Assembly (NCBI GenBank): GCA_900547405.1
Contig: URGL01000015.1
Span: 1-41,676, forward strand
Source: an uncultured Eubacteriales bacterium
GTDB taxonomy: Bacteria > Bacillota > Clostridia > Oscillospirales > Oscillospiraceae
Reading direction: 5' to 3'
Length of the DNA: 41,676 nucleotides
A program made the position numbers and the translations under genes. This document shows, in pieces, positions 1 to 9,035 of this stretch. The notes beneath the pieces were generated by a model. It saw only the letters and a list, made by a program, of their open reading frames with translations. It was not told the DNA's origin and ran no database searches. Numbering within the stretch: the stretch's first letter is position 1; every line of letters starts with the position of its first letter.

Positions 1-54
1 GCCCCACACCCGTCAGGGCTTCGCCCTGCCACCCTCTCCCAGGAGAGGGTTTTT
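1..54. repeat. dispersed intergenic repeat, copy A1
   Basis: This segment matches, in reverse orientation, the stretch at about 24592-24637: both share a GCCCCACACCCGTC block followed by a palindrome around CTCTCCCAGGAGAG. Copy A1 has a few extra bases between the two blocks. It is a non-coding dispersed repeat; the window edge cuts its left side, so the full length is unknown. Confidence 0.6.
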
Positions 55-56
55 GG

Positions 57-91
57 ACAAAAATAAAAACGCTGCCAGTGATTGGCAGCGT
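57..91 (-). terminator. rpmB terminator
   Basis: The hairpin at 69-91 (CGCTGCC paired with GGCAGCG) is followed on the minus strand by a T-rich tract. It lies 18 bases beyond the rpmB stop codon and fits an intrinsic terminator for that gene. Confidence 0.8.
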
Positions 92-109
92 ATTTATCAG
101 CCAAGGGAA

Positions 110-298
110 TCAGATGGCCCGCTCAACCTTATTGGAACGGAGGCATCTGGTACAAGCGTACACATGGCAGGGAGTTCCATTGACAACGGCCTTGACCCGC
201 TTGACATTGGGCTTCCAGGCACGGTTGGAACGTCTGTGGGAGTGGGAAACCTTAATACCAAAGGTCACGCCCTTGCCACAAAAATCACACTTCGCCAT
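110..298 (-). CDS. rpmB: 50S ribosomal protein L28
   Basis: This 62-residue protein is a component of the large ribosomal subunit. The sequence opens MAKCDFCGKG and contains the L28 pattern of basic residues (SHSHRRSNRAWKPN), with CxxC pairs at both ends (C4/C7 and a second pair near C49/C52), marking the zinc-binding form. Length is normal for a Firmicutes L28. The start is supported by GGGAGG a few bases upstream of the ATG. The gene is monocistronic, with a sigma-A-like promoter at 359-387 and a terminator at 57-91, and is divergent from hprK. The identification is secure from the sequence. Confidence 0.95.
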   Translation of the reverse strand: MAKCDFCGKGVTFGIKVSHSHRRSNRAWKPNVKRVKAVVNGTPCHVYACTRCLRSNKVERAI

Positions 299-358
299 TC
301 ATTGCACCTCCCATCCGGATAATTACTTCACTACATGCGCTAATCCAAGCGCCTGAAT

Positions 359-387
359 ATAATACCAGATAATCACGAAAAATGCAA
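359..387 (-). promoter_or_regulatory. rpmB promoter
   Basis: On the minus strand TTGCAT (382-387) and TATTAT (359-364) are separated by 17 bases, about 60 bases upstream of the rpmB start. This is a good match to a sigma-A promoter. Confidence 0.7.
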
Positions 388-460
388 GTGTTTTTTTGAC
401 TTTTTTCTTGAGGGCGGCAAAATATTTTTCCGGGTTTCCGTTCTCAAGGGAAAAACGCCC

Positions 461-488
461 TTGCTATTCTTTCTCCGTCTGTTATAAT
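461..488 (+). promoter_or_regulatory. hprK promoter
   Basis: TTGCTA (461-466) and a perfect TATAAT (483-488) are separated by 16 bases, roughly 40 bases upstream of the GTG chosen as the hprK start. Confidence 0.7.
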
Positions 489-527
489 AGTAGAGTATGG
501 CTGCCATACAGGAAGGAGAGAGGGATC

Positions 528-1472
528 GTGGGCGAATACAATGTGACCCTTCCCGCAATTGAAAAAGAATTCCATATGGAGGTCATTTACGCCTCCACAG
601 ACTATAGATCTATCCGCATTACGGTAGAGGACGTGGCCAGGCCGGGCCTGAGCCTGGCAGGCTATTTTGACCATTTCGAGCCCCGGCGGCTGCAGGTCCT
701 GGGGAACATGGAATGGAGCTACCTGAATAAGAAGGCACCGCAGGAGCGTCTGGTCATTTTCGATCGGCTGCTGGATTATAAGATCCCGGCTCTGCTCATT
801 TGTCGGAGTCTGCCGGTGGACGAGGAGTGCCTGGACATGGCCAAGAAGCACAATGTGTCCATTCTGCGCACAGACGAGGCAACCTCCACCTTCTGCTCCA
901 ACCTGATTTCCTACCTTCGGGCGGAGCTGGCCCCTGTGATCACCCGCCACGGCGTCCTGATGGAGGTTTATGGCGAGGGGCTCCTTCTCACCGGTGAAAG
1001 CGGCATCGGCAAGAGCGAGGCGGCTCTGGAGCTTCTGAAGCGGGGACACCGGCTCATTGCCGATGATGCCGTGGATATCCGCAAGGTCAACTCCAATTCT
1101 CTGGTGGGTTCCGCGCCGGAGCTGATCCGCAATTATATTGAACTTCGGGGCATCGGCATTGTCAACGTGGCCAAGCTCTTCGGCATGGGCTCTGTTCGGT
1201 CCCGGAAGTCCATCGACCTGGTGGTGAACATCGTTCCCTGGAACAATCAGGATGCCTACGACCGGCTGGGGCTGGAGGAGCAGTATATGGAGATCCTGGG
1301 GGTGAAGATCCCCATGAACACCATCCCCATTACCCCAGGCCGGAATCTGGCGGTGATTCTGGAGGTGGCGGCCATCAATGTCCGCCAGCGCAAGCTGGGC
1401 TACAATGCAGCCCAGGAGTTCACAGACCAGATCAACCGCCATTTTGCCGAGATGGAAGGGAACAGGCCATGA
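528..1472 (+). CDS. hprK: HPr kinase/phosphorylase
   Basis: This bifunctional enzyme phosphorylates HPr on serine using ATP or pyrophosphate and reverses the reaction, setting carbon catabolite repression in Firmicutes. The N-terminal domain is followed by a C-terminal kinase domain with a Walker A loop GESGIGKS at residues 156-163 and the family signature around ELRGIGIVNV. I chose GTG at 528 because GGAAGGAGAG sits just upstream and it gives 314 residues, the usual family length; the frame is open further upstream without support. It is the first gene of a plus-strand run and its stop overlaps the next start by four bases (ATGA), suggesting translational coupling. HPr itself is not encoded here. 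Confidence 0.95.
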   Translation: MGEYNVTLPAIEKEFHMEVIYASTDYRSIRITVEDVARPGLSLAGYFDHFEPRRLQVLGNMEWSYLNKKAPQERLVIFDRLLDYKIPALLICRSLPVDEECLDMAKKHNVSILRTDEATSTFCSNLISYLRAELAPVITRHGVLMEVYGEGLLLTGESGIGKSEAALELLKRGHRLIADDAVDIRKVNSNSLVGSAPELIRNYIELRGIGIVNVAKLFGMGSVRSRKSIDLVVNIVPWNNQDAYDRLGLEEQYMEILGVKIPMNTIPITPGRNLAVILEVAAINVRQRKLGYNAAQEFTDQINRHFAEMEGNRP

Positions 1473-2431
1473 AGGAACTGACGATTGGGACCAATGATGC
1501 CGGACAGCGGCTGGACCGGTTCCTTGCCAAGGCCGTGCCCCTGCTGCCTGCCTCCCTGGCCCAGAAATACATACGGCTGAAGCGGATCAAACGCAACGGA
1601 GCCCGGGCCCAGCGGGACACCCGGCTGGAGGCGGGGGACCTGCTGCAGCTGTACATCAACGATGAGTTTTTCGATACACCCCGGGAGGACAATGCCTACC
1701 TGACCGTGGCGGCTCCCAAGCTGAACATCGTCTATGAGGACGAGCACATTCTGCTGGTGGACAAGCGTCCCGGGCTGGCGGTGCACCCCCACGACGGAGC
1801 GGAGTACGGCCGGACCCTCATCGACCAGATCCAGGCCTATCTGTATCAGAAGCATGAGTGGCGGCCCCGGGAGGAGAATGCCTTCACCCCGGCCCTGTGC
1901 AACCGCATCGACCGGAACACCGGCGGCATTGTCATCGCCGCCAAGACGGCGGAGGCCCTGCGGGTCATGAATCAGAAAATCAAGGACCGGGAGCTGGACA
2001 AGCGCTATCTGGCCATTGTAGAGGGAACGCCCAAGCCCAAGGAAGGGAGCCTGAAGGGCTACCTATTCAAAGACGCGGTGAAGAACCGTGTCTTTGTTAC
2101 CGATGGGCCAAAACCCGGCGCCAAAACCTGCCAGACCAACTACAAGGTGCTGGACAGCCGAAACGGCCTGAGCCTGGTAGAATGTGAGCTCATCACCGGC
2201 CGGACCCATCAGATCCGGGCCCAGTTTGCCCACGCCGGTCACCCTCTGCTGGGGGACGGGAAATATGGCAAGCTGGACAAGCGGTTTGACAGGACCTATC
2301 AGGCCCTCTATTCCTACAAACTGACCTTCCTGTTTACCACCGACGCCGGGAGCCTCAGTAACCTGAACGGCAGGAGCTTTCAAGTGGAAAAGGTGGACTT
2401 TGTGGAGGAATATTTCCCGGCGAAAAAGTAA
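1469..2431 (+). CDS. RluA-family RNA pseudouridine synthase
   Basis: The 320-residue protein is predicted to convert specific uridines to pseudouridine in rRNA or tRNA. An S4-like RNA-binding segment occupies roughly residues 10-75 and the RluA catalytic domain about 85-310. The catalytic motif is NRIDRNTGG with the catalytic Asp at 148; most family members read HRLDRxTSG, so the His and Leu are replaced by Asn and Ile. The later GRTHQIRAQFAHAGHPLLGD motif is canonical. It overlaps hprK by four bases. RluC/RluD-type activity is likely, but the exact target base cannot be told from the sequence. Confidence 0.9.
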   Translation: MKELTIGTNDAGQRLDRFLAKAVPLLPASLAQKYIRLKRIKRNGARAQRDTRLEAGDLLQLYINDEFFDTPREDNAYLTVAAPKLNIVYEDEHILLVDKRPGLAVHPHDGAEYGRTLIDQIQAYLYQKHEWRPREENAFTPALCNRIDRNTGGIVIAAKTAEALRVMNQKIKDRELDKRYLAIVEGTPKPKEGSLKGYLFKDAVKNRVFVTDGPKPGAKTCQTNYKVLDSRNGLSLVECELITGRTHQIRAQFAHAGHPLLGDGKYGKLDKRFDRTYQALYSYKLTFLFTTDAGSLSNLNGRSFQVEKVDFVEEYFPAKK

Positions 2432-2446
2432 AAGGGAGGGGTATCC

Positions 2447-3889
2447 TTGCAGTTTCATTCCTATGGCTTCCTGTTTTTCTTTTCCCTGGTGCTGCTCGGT
2501 GTCTGGGTCTTCCCCAGACGGATGAAAAACGGGCTGCTGCTTGTTGCCAGCTATCTGTTTTATGCCAGCTGGGGCTTGAAATATTGCCTGGTGCTGCTGG
2601 GCGCTACGGCGCTTGCTTATCTGGCTGGGCTTCTGCTGGAGCGCAGGCGGTGGGGCCTTCCTGGGGCGCTGGTGCTGCTGTTTGGCCTTTTGGGGGTATT
2701 CAAATATACCCCCTTTGTGCTGTCCAATCTGGCCCGGCTGGGGCTGCCGGTCAACGGGAGCTTCCGGATCGCTGCGCCTCTGGGCATCTCTTTTTTCACC
2801 TTTCAGGCGGCGGGATATCTGTGGGATGTGCGCCGGGGCAAGTACCCGGCGGAGCGGAATTTTCTGCGCTTTGCTCTGTTCGTCTCCTTTTTCCCCCAGC
2901 TGCTGACAGGCCCCATTGGCCGGGGAGACCGGCTGCTGCCCCAGTATGCGCAGTGCCGGAAGCCGGAATATGAGGACCTGCGGGCAGGCTTTCTGATCAT
3001 GACCTGGGGCTACTTTCAGAAGCTGGTCATTGCGGATCGGGCGGCGATGCTGGTGGATACGGTGTATGGGGACTATGGGGCTTTCTCCGGAAGCTGTTTG
3101 GCTCTGGCTACGGTGGTGTATGCCCTGCAGATCTATTGTGATTTTGCCGGCTGCTCCTGTATTGCTATCGGCGGAGCCCGGATGCTGGGCATCCGGCTGG
3201 TAAAAAATTTCGACGCACCCTATTTTTCCGGCTCCATTTCGGAGTTCTGGCGGCGGTGGCACATTTCCCTGAGCACCTGGTTCCGGGATTACGTGTATTT
3301 CCCCCTGGGGGGAAGCCGCTGTGGGCTGAGAAGAACCTGCGTCAATATCATGGTGGTGTTCCTCATCAGCGGCGCTTGGCATGGGGCCAGCTGGGGCTTT
3401 TTGGCCTGGGGTGCCCTTCATGGGGCCTACCAGGTCATTGGCAGGCTGACAAAGGATACCCGGGCCCGGTGCCGGGAAAAGCTGGGCATCGATGGCCAGT
3501 CGGACGGATATAAGACGCTGTGCGCTGCCCTCACCTTCCTGCTGGTCTGCGCCGCCTGGGTGCTGTTCCGGGCGGACCGGCTCCACAGTGCTCTGGCGAT
3601 CTGGAAGCGGATCGCCTTGGATTTTCAGCCTACCCGGCTTCTGGATGCCCTTCAGGCCCACAGCCTGGGACTGGACGGGCCGGATTCCGTGGTGCTGCTG
3701 CTGAGCGCGGGGCTGCTGTACGCTGTGGACCGGGCCCAATACCGGGGGACGGATCCCGTCCGCTGGTTCGAGACAAGAAGCTGGCCGGTGCGGGAGCTGC
3801 TGCTGGCAGGGTTGATTTTGCTGACATTCTTTTTGGGAATTTGGGGGAATGGATTTCATGGGTCCGGCTTTATCTATGCGCAGTTTTAA
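2447..3889 (+). CDS. MBOAT family O-acyltransferase (AlgI/DltB-like)
   Basis: This 480-residue polytopic membrane protein belongs to the MBOAT family that passes acyl groups across the membrane to surface polymers. It has many hydrophobic segments and family motifs including LLTGPIGRGDRLLPQ, SEFWRRWHISLSTWF, and the catalytic His at 312 in SGAWHGASWG. The start is TTG at 2447 with AAGGGAGGGG upstream. It overlaps the SGNH-like gene downstream, a pairing typical of alginate and peptidoglycan O-acetylation systems in which the MBOAT protein supplies acetyl groups to an extracytoplasmic transferase. There are no dltA/dltC genes here, so D-alanylation is less likely. The polymer that is modified is unknown. 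Confidence 0.9.
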   Translation: MQFHSYGFLFFFSLVLLGVWVFPRRMKNGLLLVASYLFYASWGLKYCLVLLGATALAYLAGLLLERRRWGLPGALVLLFGLLGVFKYTPFVLSNLARLGLPVNGSFRIAAPLGISFFTFQAAGYLWDVRRGKYPAERNFLRFALFVSFFPQLLTGPIGRGDRLLPQYAQCRKPEYEDLRAGFLIMTWGYFQKLVIADRAAMLVDTVYGDYGAFSGSCLALATVVYALQIYCDFAGCSCIAIGGARMLGIRLVKNFDAPYFSGSISEFWRRWHISLSTWFRDYVYFPLGGSRCGLRRTCVNIMVVFLISGAWHGASWGFLAWGALHGAYQVIGRLTKDTRARCREKLGIDGQSDGYKTLCAALTFLLVCAAWVLFRADRLHSALAIWKRIALDFQPTRLLDALQAHSLGLDGPDSVVLLLSAGLLYAVDRAQYRGTDPVRWFETRSWPVRELLLAGLILLTFFLGIWGNGFHGSGFIYAQF

Positions 3890-5099
3890 GCGCCTCATCA
3901 GCGTCCTGGTGCTGCTGGCCCTGGTTGTCGGCGGCATCGGCTATCTGGGCCGGGCGGTGGAGCTGCCTACGGGCCGCGGCAAAAACGGTGGGTTTTTGAA
4001 AAGGGACCGGGAGTATGATGTGCTGCTTTTCGGTACCAGTCATGTGGTCAATGGATTTCTGCCCATGCAGCTGTGGAAGGATTTTGGAATCCGTTCCTAT
4101 AATCTGGGTATCCACGGCGGCTCCCTGGCGGCGAGCTACTGGCAGCTGCGGCTGGCGGTGGAGTACCAGAAGCCCAAGGTGGCGGTGCTGGATGTGCTGA
4201 ATGCGGAGGAAACGGAAAACGTCATGTCCGTAGGCCTGTGCCATCCGGCGCTGGACGCCTATCCTCTGTCCAAAACAAAGATCCAGGCGGTGATGGACCT
4301 GTACCAGGACACCAAGGACCGGACGGAATTGCTGTTTCCCCTGGATATCTACCACAACCGATGGAAGGAACTCACCGGGGAGAGTCTTCGGCAGCCGGTG
4401 CAGTATTCCATGGAAAAGGGAGCGGAGGCCATGCTGGGTTCCACCCCGGTGGTCTCGCCGGAAGGGTCCCTGGAAAGGGCGGAGGGCAAAACCTGGGCTA
4501 TGGGATATCTGGAGGCCTTTGTCCGATACTGTCAGGAGCATGACATCATCCCCCTGATCACCTTCATTCCCTATTGCTACGAGGGTTCTATGGAGCGCCA
4601 GAGCTACGGCAGCGCCGCCCTGGAGATGGCGAAAAGCCTGGGAGCAGAAACCCTGGACCTGCGAAGTCTGGAAACCCTGGACCCGGCAGGCAGCTGGTCC
4701 GACGCCGGAGGCCACCTGAACGCCACAGGAGCCCGGAAGACGACCCAGGCCCTGGGTCAATGGCTCCGGGAGAATACAGACCTGCCGGATGGCTCTCAGG
4801 ACACACTGTGGGCAGGGGACTATGCCTATTACCGGGATAAGTGGCTCTACCGGGTGGAAAATTATACGGAGCCGGAGAAGATTCTGAACATTGCCTCTCT
4901 GCTGGGGGCCCAGGTAAGGGCGGAGATCCCGGAGGGGGAAGCGCCCTTTTCCGGTCTGCGGCTGAAAGCCATGGATGCCCAGGTGCAGACCGGGCTGGAA
5001 GAAGGACTGTCCCTGGGCTTAACGGTGACAGACGACCGTGGGCAGGTACTGGTTACAAGACGCTACCGGCAGACGGAGAGCCTGGAGCTTGTCCAATAG
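3858..5099 (+). CDS. SGNH/AlgX-like extracytoplasmic protein paired with MBOAT
   Basis: The 413-residue protein starts with a hydrophobic anchor (about residues 10-30) and then has an SGNH-hydrolase-like domain facing outside. The block I nucleophile is probably Ser61 in FGTSHVVNG, and DAGGHLN (D282, H286) resembles the C-terminal Asp/His block. I chose ATG at 3858 because GGGGGA lies nine bases before it; ATG at 3849 and at 3876 are in-frame alternatives. It overlaps the MBOAT gene by 32 bases. By analogy with AlgJ/AlgX and PatB it probably transfers or removes acetyl groups on an envelope polymer; this is inference from fold motifs and context, not a clear family match. Confidence 0.75.
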   Translation: MGPALSMRSFKRLISVLVLLALVVGGIGYLGRAVELPTGRGKNGGFLKRDREYDVLLFGTSHVVNGFLPMQLWKDFGIRSYNLGIHGGSLAASYWQLRLAVEYQKPKVAVLDVLNAEETENVMSVGLCHPALDAYPLSKTKIQAVMDLYQDTKDRTELLFPLDIYHNRWKELTGESLRQPVQYSMEKGAEAMLGSTPVVSPEGSLERAEGKTWAMGYLEAFVRYCQEHDIIPLITFIPYCYEGSMERQSYGSAALEMAKSLGAETLDLRSLETLDPAGSWSDAGGHLNATGARKTTQALGQWLRENTDLPDGSQDTLWAGDYAYYRDKWLYRVENYTEPEKILNIASLLGAQVRAEIPEGEAPFSGLRLKAMDAQVQTGLEEGLSLGLTVTDDRGQVLVTRRYRQTESLELVQ

Positions 5100-5164
5100 G
5101 CTAGGGCACCGTCTTCGGTTACAGCGGGGATCATGGGGTTCAACATAGGTTTGGAGATTTGTTC

Positions 5165-5995
5165 ATGGGAAGAAAGAAAAGCTATATTCAGATATGGGGC
5201 GCGCTGCTTTGCGGGGCCTGCCTGGCAGCCGGGCTGCTGACCGGCTGCGGGAAATCTACAGACGATGATGGGGCCACCGCAAAAAAGACAAAGATCACTG
5301 TCGGCTGCGATGATTTTGCGCCCTTCAGCTATATGGATGGGGACGGCAATATGACCGGCATCGATGTGGAGCTGGGGGAAGAGGTCTTCCGGCGGATGGG
5401 CTATCAGGCGGAATTCACGATCATCAATTGGGAAGAGAAGAAGACCCTGCTGGAAAGCGGGGCCATTGACTGCATCTGGAGCAGCTTCTCGATGGATGGC
5501 CGGGAAGAGGAATACCGGTGGAGCGGCCCCTATATGAGAAGTCATCAGGTTGTCGCGGTCAATGTGGACAGCGATATTCACAGCCTGAAGGACCTGAAGG
5601 ACAAGGTTATTGCGGTGCAGTCTACCACCAAGCCGGAGGAGATGATCAGAAGCCACCATGAGGCATTGCCAGAGCTGCGGCGGGTGATTTCCGTTCAGAA
5701 GCGGGACCTGATTTTCCTGTTGCTCAGCAAGGGTTATGTGGATGCCATCGCCGCCCACGACACAGGGATCCGGCAATTCATGTCGGAGAGCGGCCTGGAG
5801 TTCCGGATCCTGGAGGAACCGCTGCTGACAGTGGGCCTGGGCGTGGCCTTTGATAAAACGGATCCCAGAGGACTGAGTGACCAACTGAACACCGTTTTGC
5901 GTGAAATGTATCACGATGGCACAACGGAGCGGATCATCGGAGCATACATCCAGGACACAGACAGGTATTTGGGAGGACTCTATGAAAACGGATAA
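5165..5995 (+). CDS. substrate-binding lipoprotein (SBP family 3 type)
   Basis: The protein has a lipoprotein signal with lipobox LLTGC (Cys about residue 28) followed by a periplasmic-binding-protein domain. Motifs such as VGCDDFAPFSYMDGDGNMTGIDVELGEEV, split over the N-terminal lobe, are typical of amino-acid-binding family 3 proteins. ATG at 5165 is preferred over an upstream TTG because GGAG lies nine bases before it. No permease or ATPase follows. Instead its end overlaps the start of a hybrid histidine kinase by 14 bases, so it more likely works as an extracytoplasmic sensor for that kinase than as a transporter subunit. Ligand unknown; polar amino acids are the default for the family. 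Confidence 0.85.
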   Translation: MGRKKSYIQIWGALLCGACLAAGLLTGCGKSTDDDGATAKKTKITVGCDDFAPFSYMDGDGNMTGIDVELGEEVFRRMGYQAEFTIINWEEKKTLLESGAIDCIWSSFSMDGREEEYRWSGPYMRSHQVVAVNVDSDIHSLKDLKDKVIAVQSTTKPEEMIRSHHEALPELRRVISVQKRDLIFLLLSKGYVDAIAAHDTGIRQFMSESGLEFRILEEPLLTVGLGVAFDKTDPRGLSDQLNTVLREMYHDGTTERIIGAYIQDTDRYLGGLYENG

Positions 5996-8165
5996 AAAAC
6001 TGTTGGGCGGCAGAAAGCTCTGGATCCTGGAAATTGCCTTCGGTATGGCGCTGCTGGCTGGGGTGTTTTTCTACTCCGCAAGGGCCGATGTGATCGAGGC
6101 GGAAAGCCGTCTGCGTTCCACTGTAGAATATATGAAGGGCCAATGCAACGCCAGCCAGCTCCACGATCTGGCATCGGAGGCAAAGAGTCTGCTCCGTATG
6201 TCGGAAAGCGTTTCCATGATCCAGATGCGGCTGCGGGAAACAGGTACGGAAGACCGGGAGACCCTGGAGGATTGCGCGGAAAAGTGCGTGCTGGACGGGG
6301 TACTTCTGCTGGATGAGCAGGGGAAAGTGACCGGGCAGAATTCCTCTGCGCCTCTGAATGCCGGGGCGCTTCTGGCCCGGCTGGATATGGACTCCATTTT
6401 GGATACGGTGGCGTTCCAGGAGAAAATATATACTGTCCGCCTGATCAATCCGGACGGCTCTCATACAGACCTTGCTGCCGCAAGCCGCATGGACAAGGCA
6501 GGGGTCATCCTGGGATACTATTGCACCAATGCCCAATACGCCCGGTCCATTAACAACTCCATCTATCCCCTGGTAAACGGGTACAATGTGGAGGGGAATG
6601 GCACCATTGTCATCAGCAGCGCAAACGTTGTTGTGGCCTCCAATGACGATTCGCTGGTCGGTACGGATGTCCGTGACAGCGAGATCCTGGGGCACATTCT
6701 GGAGCACGGAAGGGGAAAACGCCTGAGCCTTGCCCGGAGCAGCAGCCGTGTCTTCGGCCATGAGTTCGGCCTGATGGATAAAAGCCAGGGGTACTATGTC
6801 TATGCCTATATGTCAGAGCGGGAGGTCTTCGATTCGACTCCCGGAAACCTGCTGTTTGCGCTGGTTATCTATAGCTTGCTTCTGATAGCGCAGCAAATCG
6901 TCCAGTGGCAGATATCCCTGGGCTACCAGCAAAAGCAGGTGGAGGAGCAGCGCAGACACGCCCAGGTGCTTCAGGAGAAGAACCGGGAGCTTCGGGAGGC
7001 CGCGGTCCAGGCGGAAAGGGCAAACGCCGCCAAGAGCAGCTTCCTCTCCCGTATGAGCCATGACATCCGCACACCTCTCAATGGCATCATTGGCCTGCTG
7101 GAGGTGGATGCTGCCCACCCGGAGAATCGGGAACAGGTTGACAGCAACCGGGAGAAGATGCGTGTATCGGCGGACTACCTGATGTCTCTGCTGAATGATG
7201 TGCTGCAAATGAGCAAGCTGGAAAGCGGCAAGACCACATTGGCTCGCGAGCCTATGGACCCGTACCGGATGGAGGAGGAGATTCTGACGATCGTTGGACA
7301 GAGAGCGGCGGAGTCCGGCGTTACCCTGACCTTCGATGAACACTCGGACCAGGCTACGGATCTCTGGGTCTACGGAAGTCCCATCCACCTGCGGCAGATA
7401 TTCCTGAATATTTACACCAACTGCATCAAGTACAACAAGGTGGGCGGCTCCATCACCACGCTGTTTCAGATGGTGGAAAAGGACGAGAAAACCGTTACCT
7501 ACCGCTGGACCATCAGCGATACGGGCATCGGTATGAGTGAAGCATTTCTGGAGCATATTTTCGACCCCTTCACCCAGGAAAACACGGATGCCCGCAGCGT
7601 CTATCAGGGCACCGGCCTGGGCATGGCCATTGTGAAGGGCCTGGTGGAGCGGATGGGAGGCCACATCCAGGTCAGCAGCAGGGTGAACGTGGGTTCTACC
7701 TTTGTGGTGACCCTGCCTTTTGAGATCGCGGAGCCGGTCCAGGCGGAAGCCTCAAAAGAAAAGAATGGCGCACCGGCGGACATCCGCGGCATGCGCCTGC
7801 TGCTGGTAGAGGACAACGAGCTGAACGCCGAGATCGCCCGGCTTCTGCTGGAGGATGCGGGTGCGGTGATCACCCGGGTGGGGGACGGACAGCAGGCTCT
7901 GGACCTGTTCCGGGAAGAGCCCGCCGGAAGCTTTGATGGGATCCTGATGGATGTGATGATGCCGGTGATGGACGGCCTGACGGCTACCCGGGCCATTCGC
8001 GGCCTGGACCGGCCGGATGCCAAGACCATTCCCATCATTGCCATGACGGCCAACGCCTTTGCCGAAGACGCGGCAAAGTGCTTTGACGCCGGGATGAACG
8101 CCCATCTGTCCAAGCCTTTGGATATCCGCAAGGTCATATCCACCATTGCCAGCTTCCGGGGCTGA
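5982..8165 (+). CDS. hybrid sensor histidine kinase/response regulator
   Basis: This 727-residue membrane kinase has a first TM segment at about residues 12-30, a sensor domain of about 250 residues outside the cell, a second TM near 285-305, a coiled linker, HisKA with phospho-acceptor His360 (SRMSHDIRTPLNG), HATPase with N box (NIYTNCIKY), G1 (DTGIGMS) and G2 (GTGLGMAIV), and a C-terminal receiver with Asp657 (ILMDVMMPVMDG). ATG at 5982 is chosen because GGGAGG lies upstream; the frame is open further 5' inside the preceding gene. It has no DNA-binding output domain and no separate regulator is adjacent, so phosphate must pass to a partner elsewhere. Overlap with the solute-binding lipoprotein suggests the two form one sensing unit. 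Confidence 0.92.
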   Translation: MKTDKKLLGGRKLWILEIAFGMALLAGVFFYSARADVIEAESRLRSTVEYMKGQCNASQLHDLASEAKSLLRMSESVSMIQMRLRETGTEDRETLEDCAEKCVLDGVLLLDEQGKVTGQNSSAPLNAGALLARLDMDSILDTVAFQEKIYTVRLINPDGSHTDLAAASRMDKAGVILGYYCTNAQYARSINNSIYPLVNGYNVEGNGTIVISSANVVVASNDDSLVGTDVRDSEILGHILEHGRGKRLSLARSSSRVFGHEFGLMDKSQGYYVYAYMSEREVFDSTPGNLLFALVIYSLLLIAQQIVQWQISLGYQQKQVEEQRRHAQVLQEKNRELREAAVQAERANAAKSSFLSRMSHDIRTPLNGIIGLLEVDAAHPENREQVDSNREKMRVSADYLMSLLNDVLQMSKLESGKTTLAREPMDPYRMEEEILTIVGQRAAESGVTLTFDEHSDQATDLWVYGSPIHLRQIFLNIYTNCIKYNKVGGSITTLFQMVEKDEKTVTYRWTISDTGIGMSEAFLEHIFDPFTQENTDARSVYQGTGLGMAIVKGLVERMGGHIQVSSRVNVGSTFVVTLPFEIAEPVQAEASKEKNGAPADIRGMRLLLVEDNELNAEIARLLLEDAGAVITRVGDGQQALDLFREEPAGSFDGILMDVMMPVMDGLTATRAIRGLDRPDAKTIPIIAMTANAFAEDAAKCFDAGMNAHLSKPLDIRKVISTIASFRG

Positions 8166-8211
8166 GGGAGAAACCTTAGCCCCCCAGGCACCGCAGCTGC
8201 CCTGAGAGAAT

Positions 8212-8249
8212 ACAGAAACAAAAATCCCCGGACGCGAATGCGTCCGGGG
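8212..8249 (-). terminator. terminator of the rpmG-secE-nusG-rplK-rplA operon
   Basis: The hairpin at 8226-8249 (CCCCGGACGC paired with GCGTCCGGGG) is followed on the minus strand by an ATTTTTG tract. It lies 14 bases after the rplA stop and ends the ribosomal operon. Confidence 0.85.
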
Positions 8250-8262
8250 AAAAAGCGATTGC

Positions 8263-8955
8263 TTACAGATACTTGGCAGTAGAGACCTTCACGCCGGGGC
8301 CCATGGTGGACACGACGGTGCAGGACTTGATATACTGGCCCTTGGCAGCGGCGGGCTTCGCCTTGACCACAGCCTTGACCAGGGTATCCATGTTCTCGGT
8401 CAGCTTCTCGGTGCCGAAGGAGACCTTGCCGATGGGGCAGTGGATGATGTTGGTCTTGTCCAGACGGTACTCCACCTTACCGGCTTTGATTTCCTTAACA
8501 GCGGCAGCCACGTTGGGGGTGACGGTGCCGGCCTTGGGAGAGGGCATCAGACCCTTGGGGCCCAGGACCTTACCAAGACGGCCAACGATACCCATCATGT
8601 CGGGGGAAGCGACGACAACGTCGAAATCAAACCAGTTCTCCTTGGTGATCTTCTCCACCAGGTCCATGCCGCCGACATAGTCAGCGCCAGCAGCCTTGGC
8701 CTCTTCCACCTTGGCGTCCTTGGCGAATACCAGGACCCGGCGGGTCTTGCCGGTACCGTTGGGCAGAACCACGGCGCCGCGGACCTGCTGGTCAGCGTGA
8801 CGGGAGTCAACACCCAGCTTGATGTGCAGCTCGACGGTCTCGTCGAACTTGGCGGAAGCACCCTTCACGACCAGGTCCAGGGCTTCGGCGGGATCATACT
8901 GAACAGCGCGGTCGATCAGCTTCGCGCTCTCTTTATACTTTTTGCCTCTAAACAA
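8263..8955 (-). CDS. rplA: 50S ribosomal protein L1
   Basis: L1 forms the mobile L1 stalk of the large subunit and helps release deacylated tRNA; in many bacteria it also represses its own operon. The 230-residue sequence contains the L1 signature around GKVLGPKGLMPSPKAGTV and the ending is intact. The start is TTG at 8955, fixed by AGGAGG nine bases upstream and by the family length; an ATG further upstream in the same frame (9000) would add 15 residues with no family support. It lies 80 bases after rplK. It is the last gene of the operon; rplJ and rplL, the usual next genes, are not present. Confidence 0.95.
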   Translation of the reverse strand: MFRGKKYKESAKLIDRAVQYDPAEALDLVVKGASAKFDETVELHIKLGVDSRHADQQVRGAVVLPNGTGKTRRVLVFAKDAKVEEAKAAGADYVGGMDLVEKITKENWFDFDVVVASPDMMGIVGRLGKVLGPKGLMPSPKAGTVTPNVAAAVKEIKAGKVEYRLDKTNIIHCPIGKVSFGTEKLTENMDTLVKAVVKAKPAAAKGQYIKSCTVVSTMGPGVKVSTAKYL

Positions 8956-9035
8956 TGTAATTATCCTCCTTATAGTGGTGATGCGGAAAAATCCTCCCAC
9001 ATTTCCGGGTCATTCTGCCCGGATTCAGCATTCTA

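Noticed and set aside
2063..3937. Long antisense frame across the pseudouridine synthase and MBOAT genes
   Set aside because: It spans two well-supported plus-strand genes and has no recognisable domain or ribosome-binding site.
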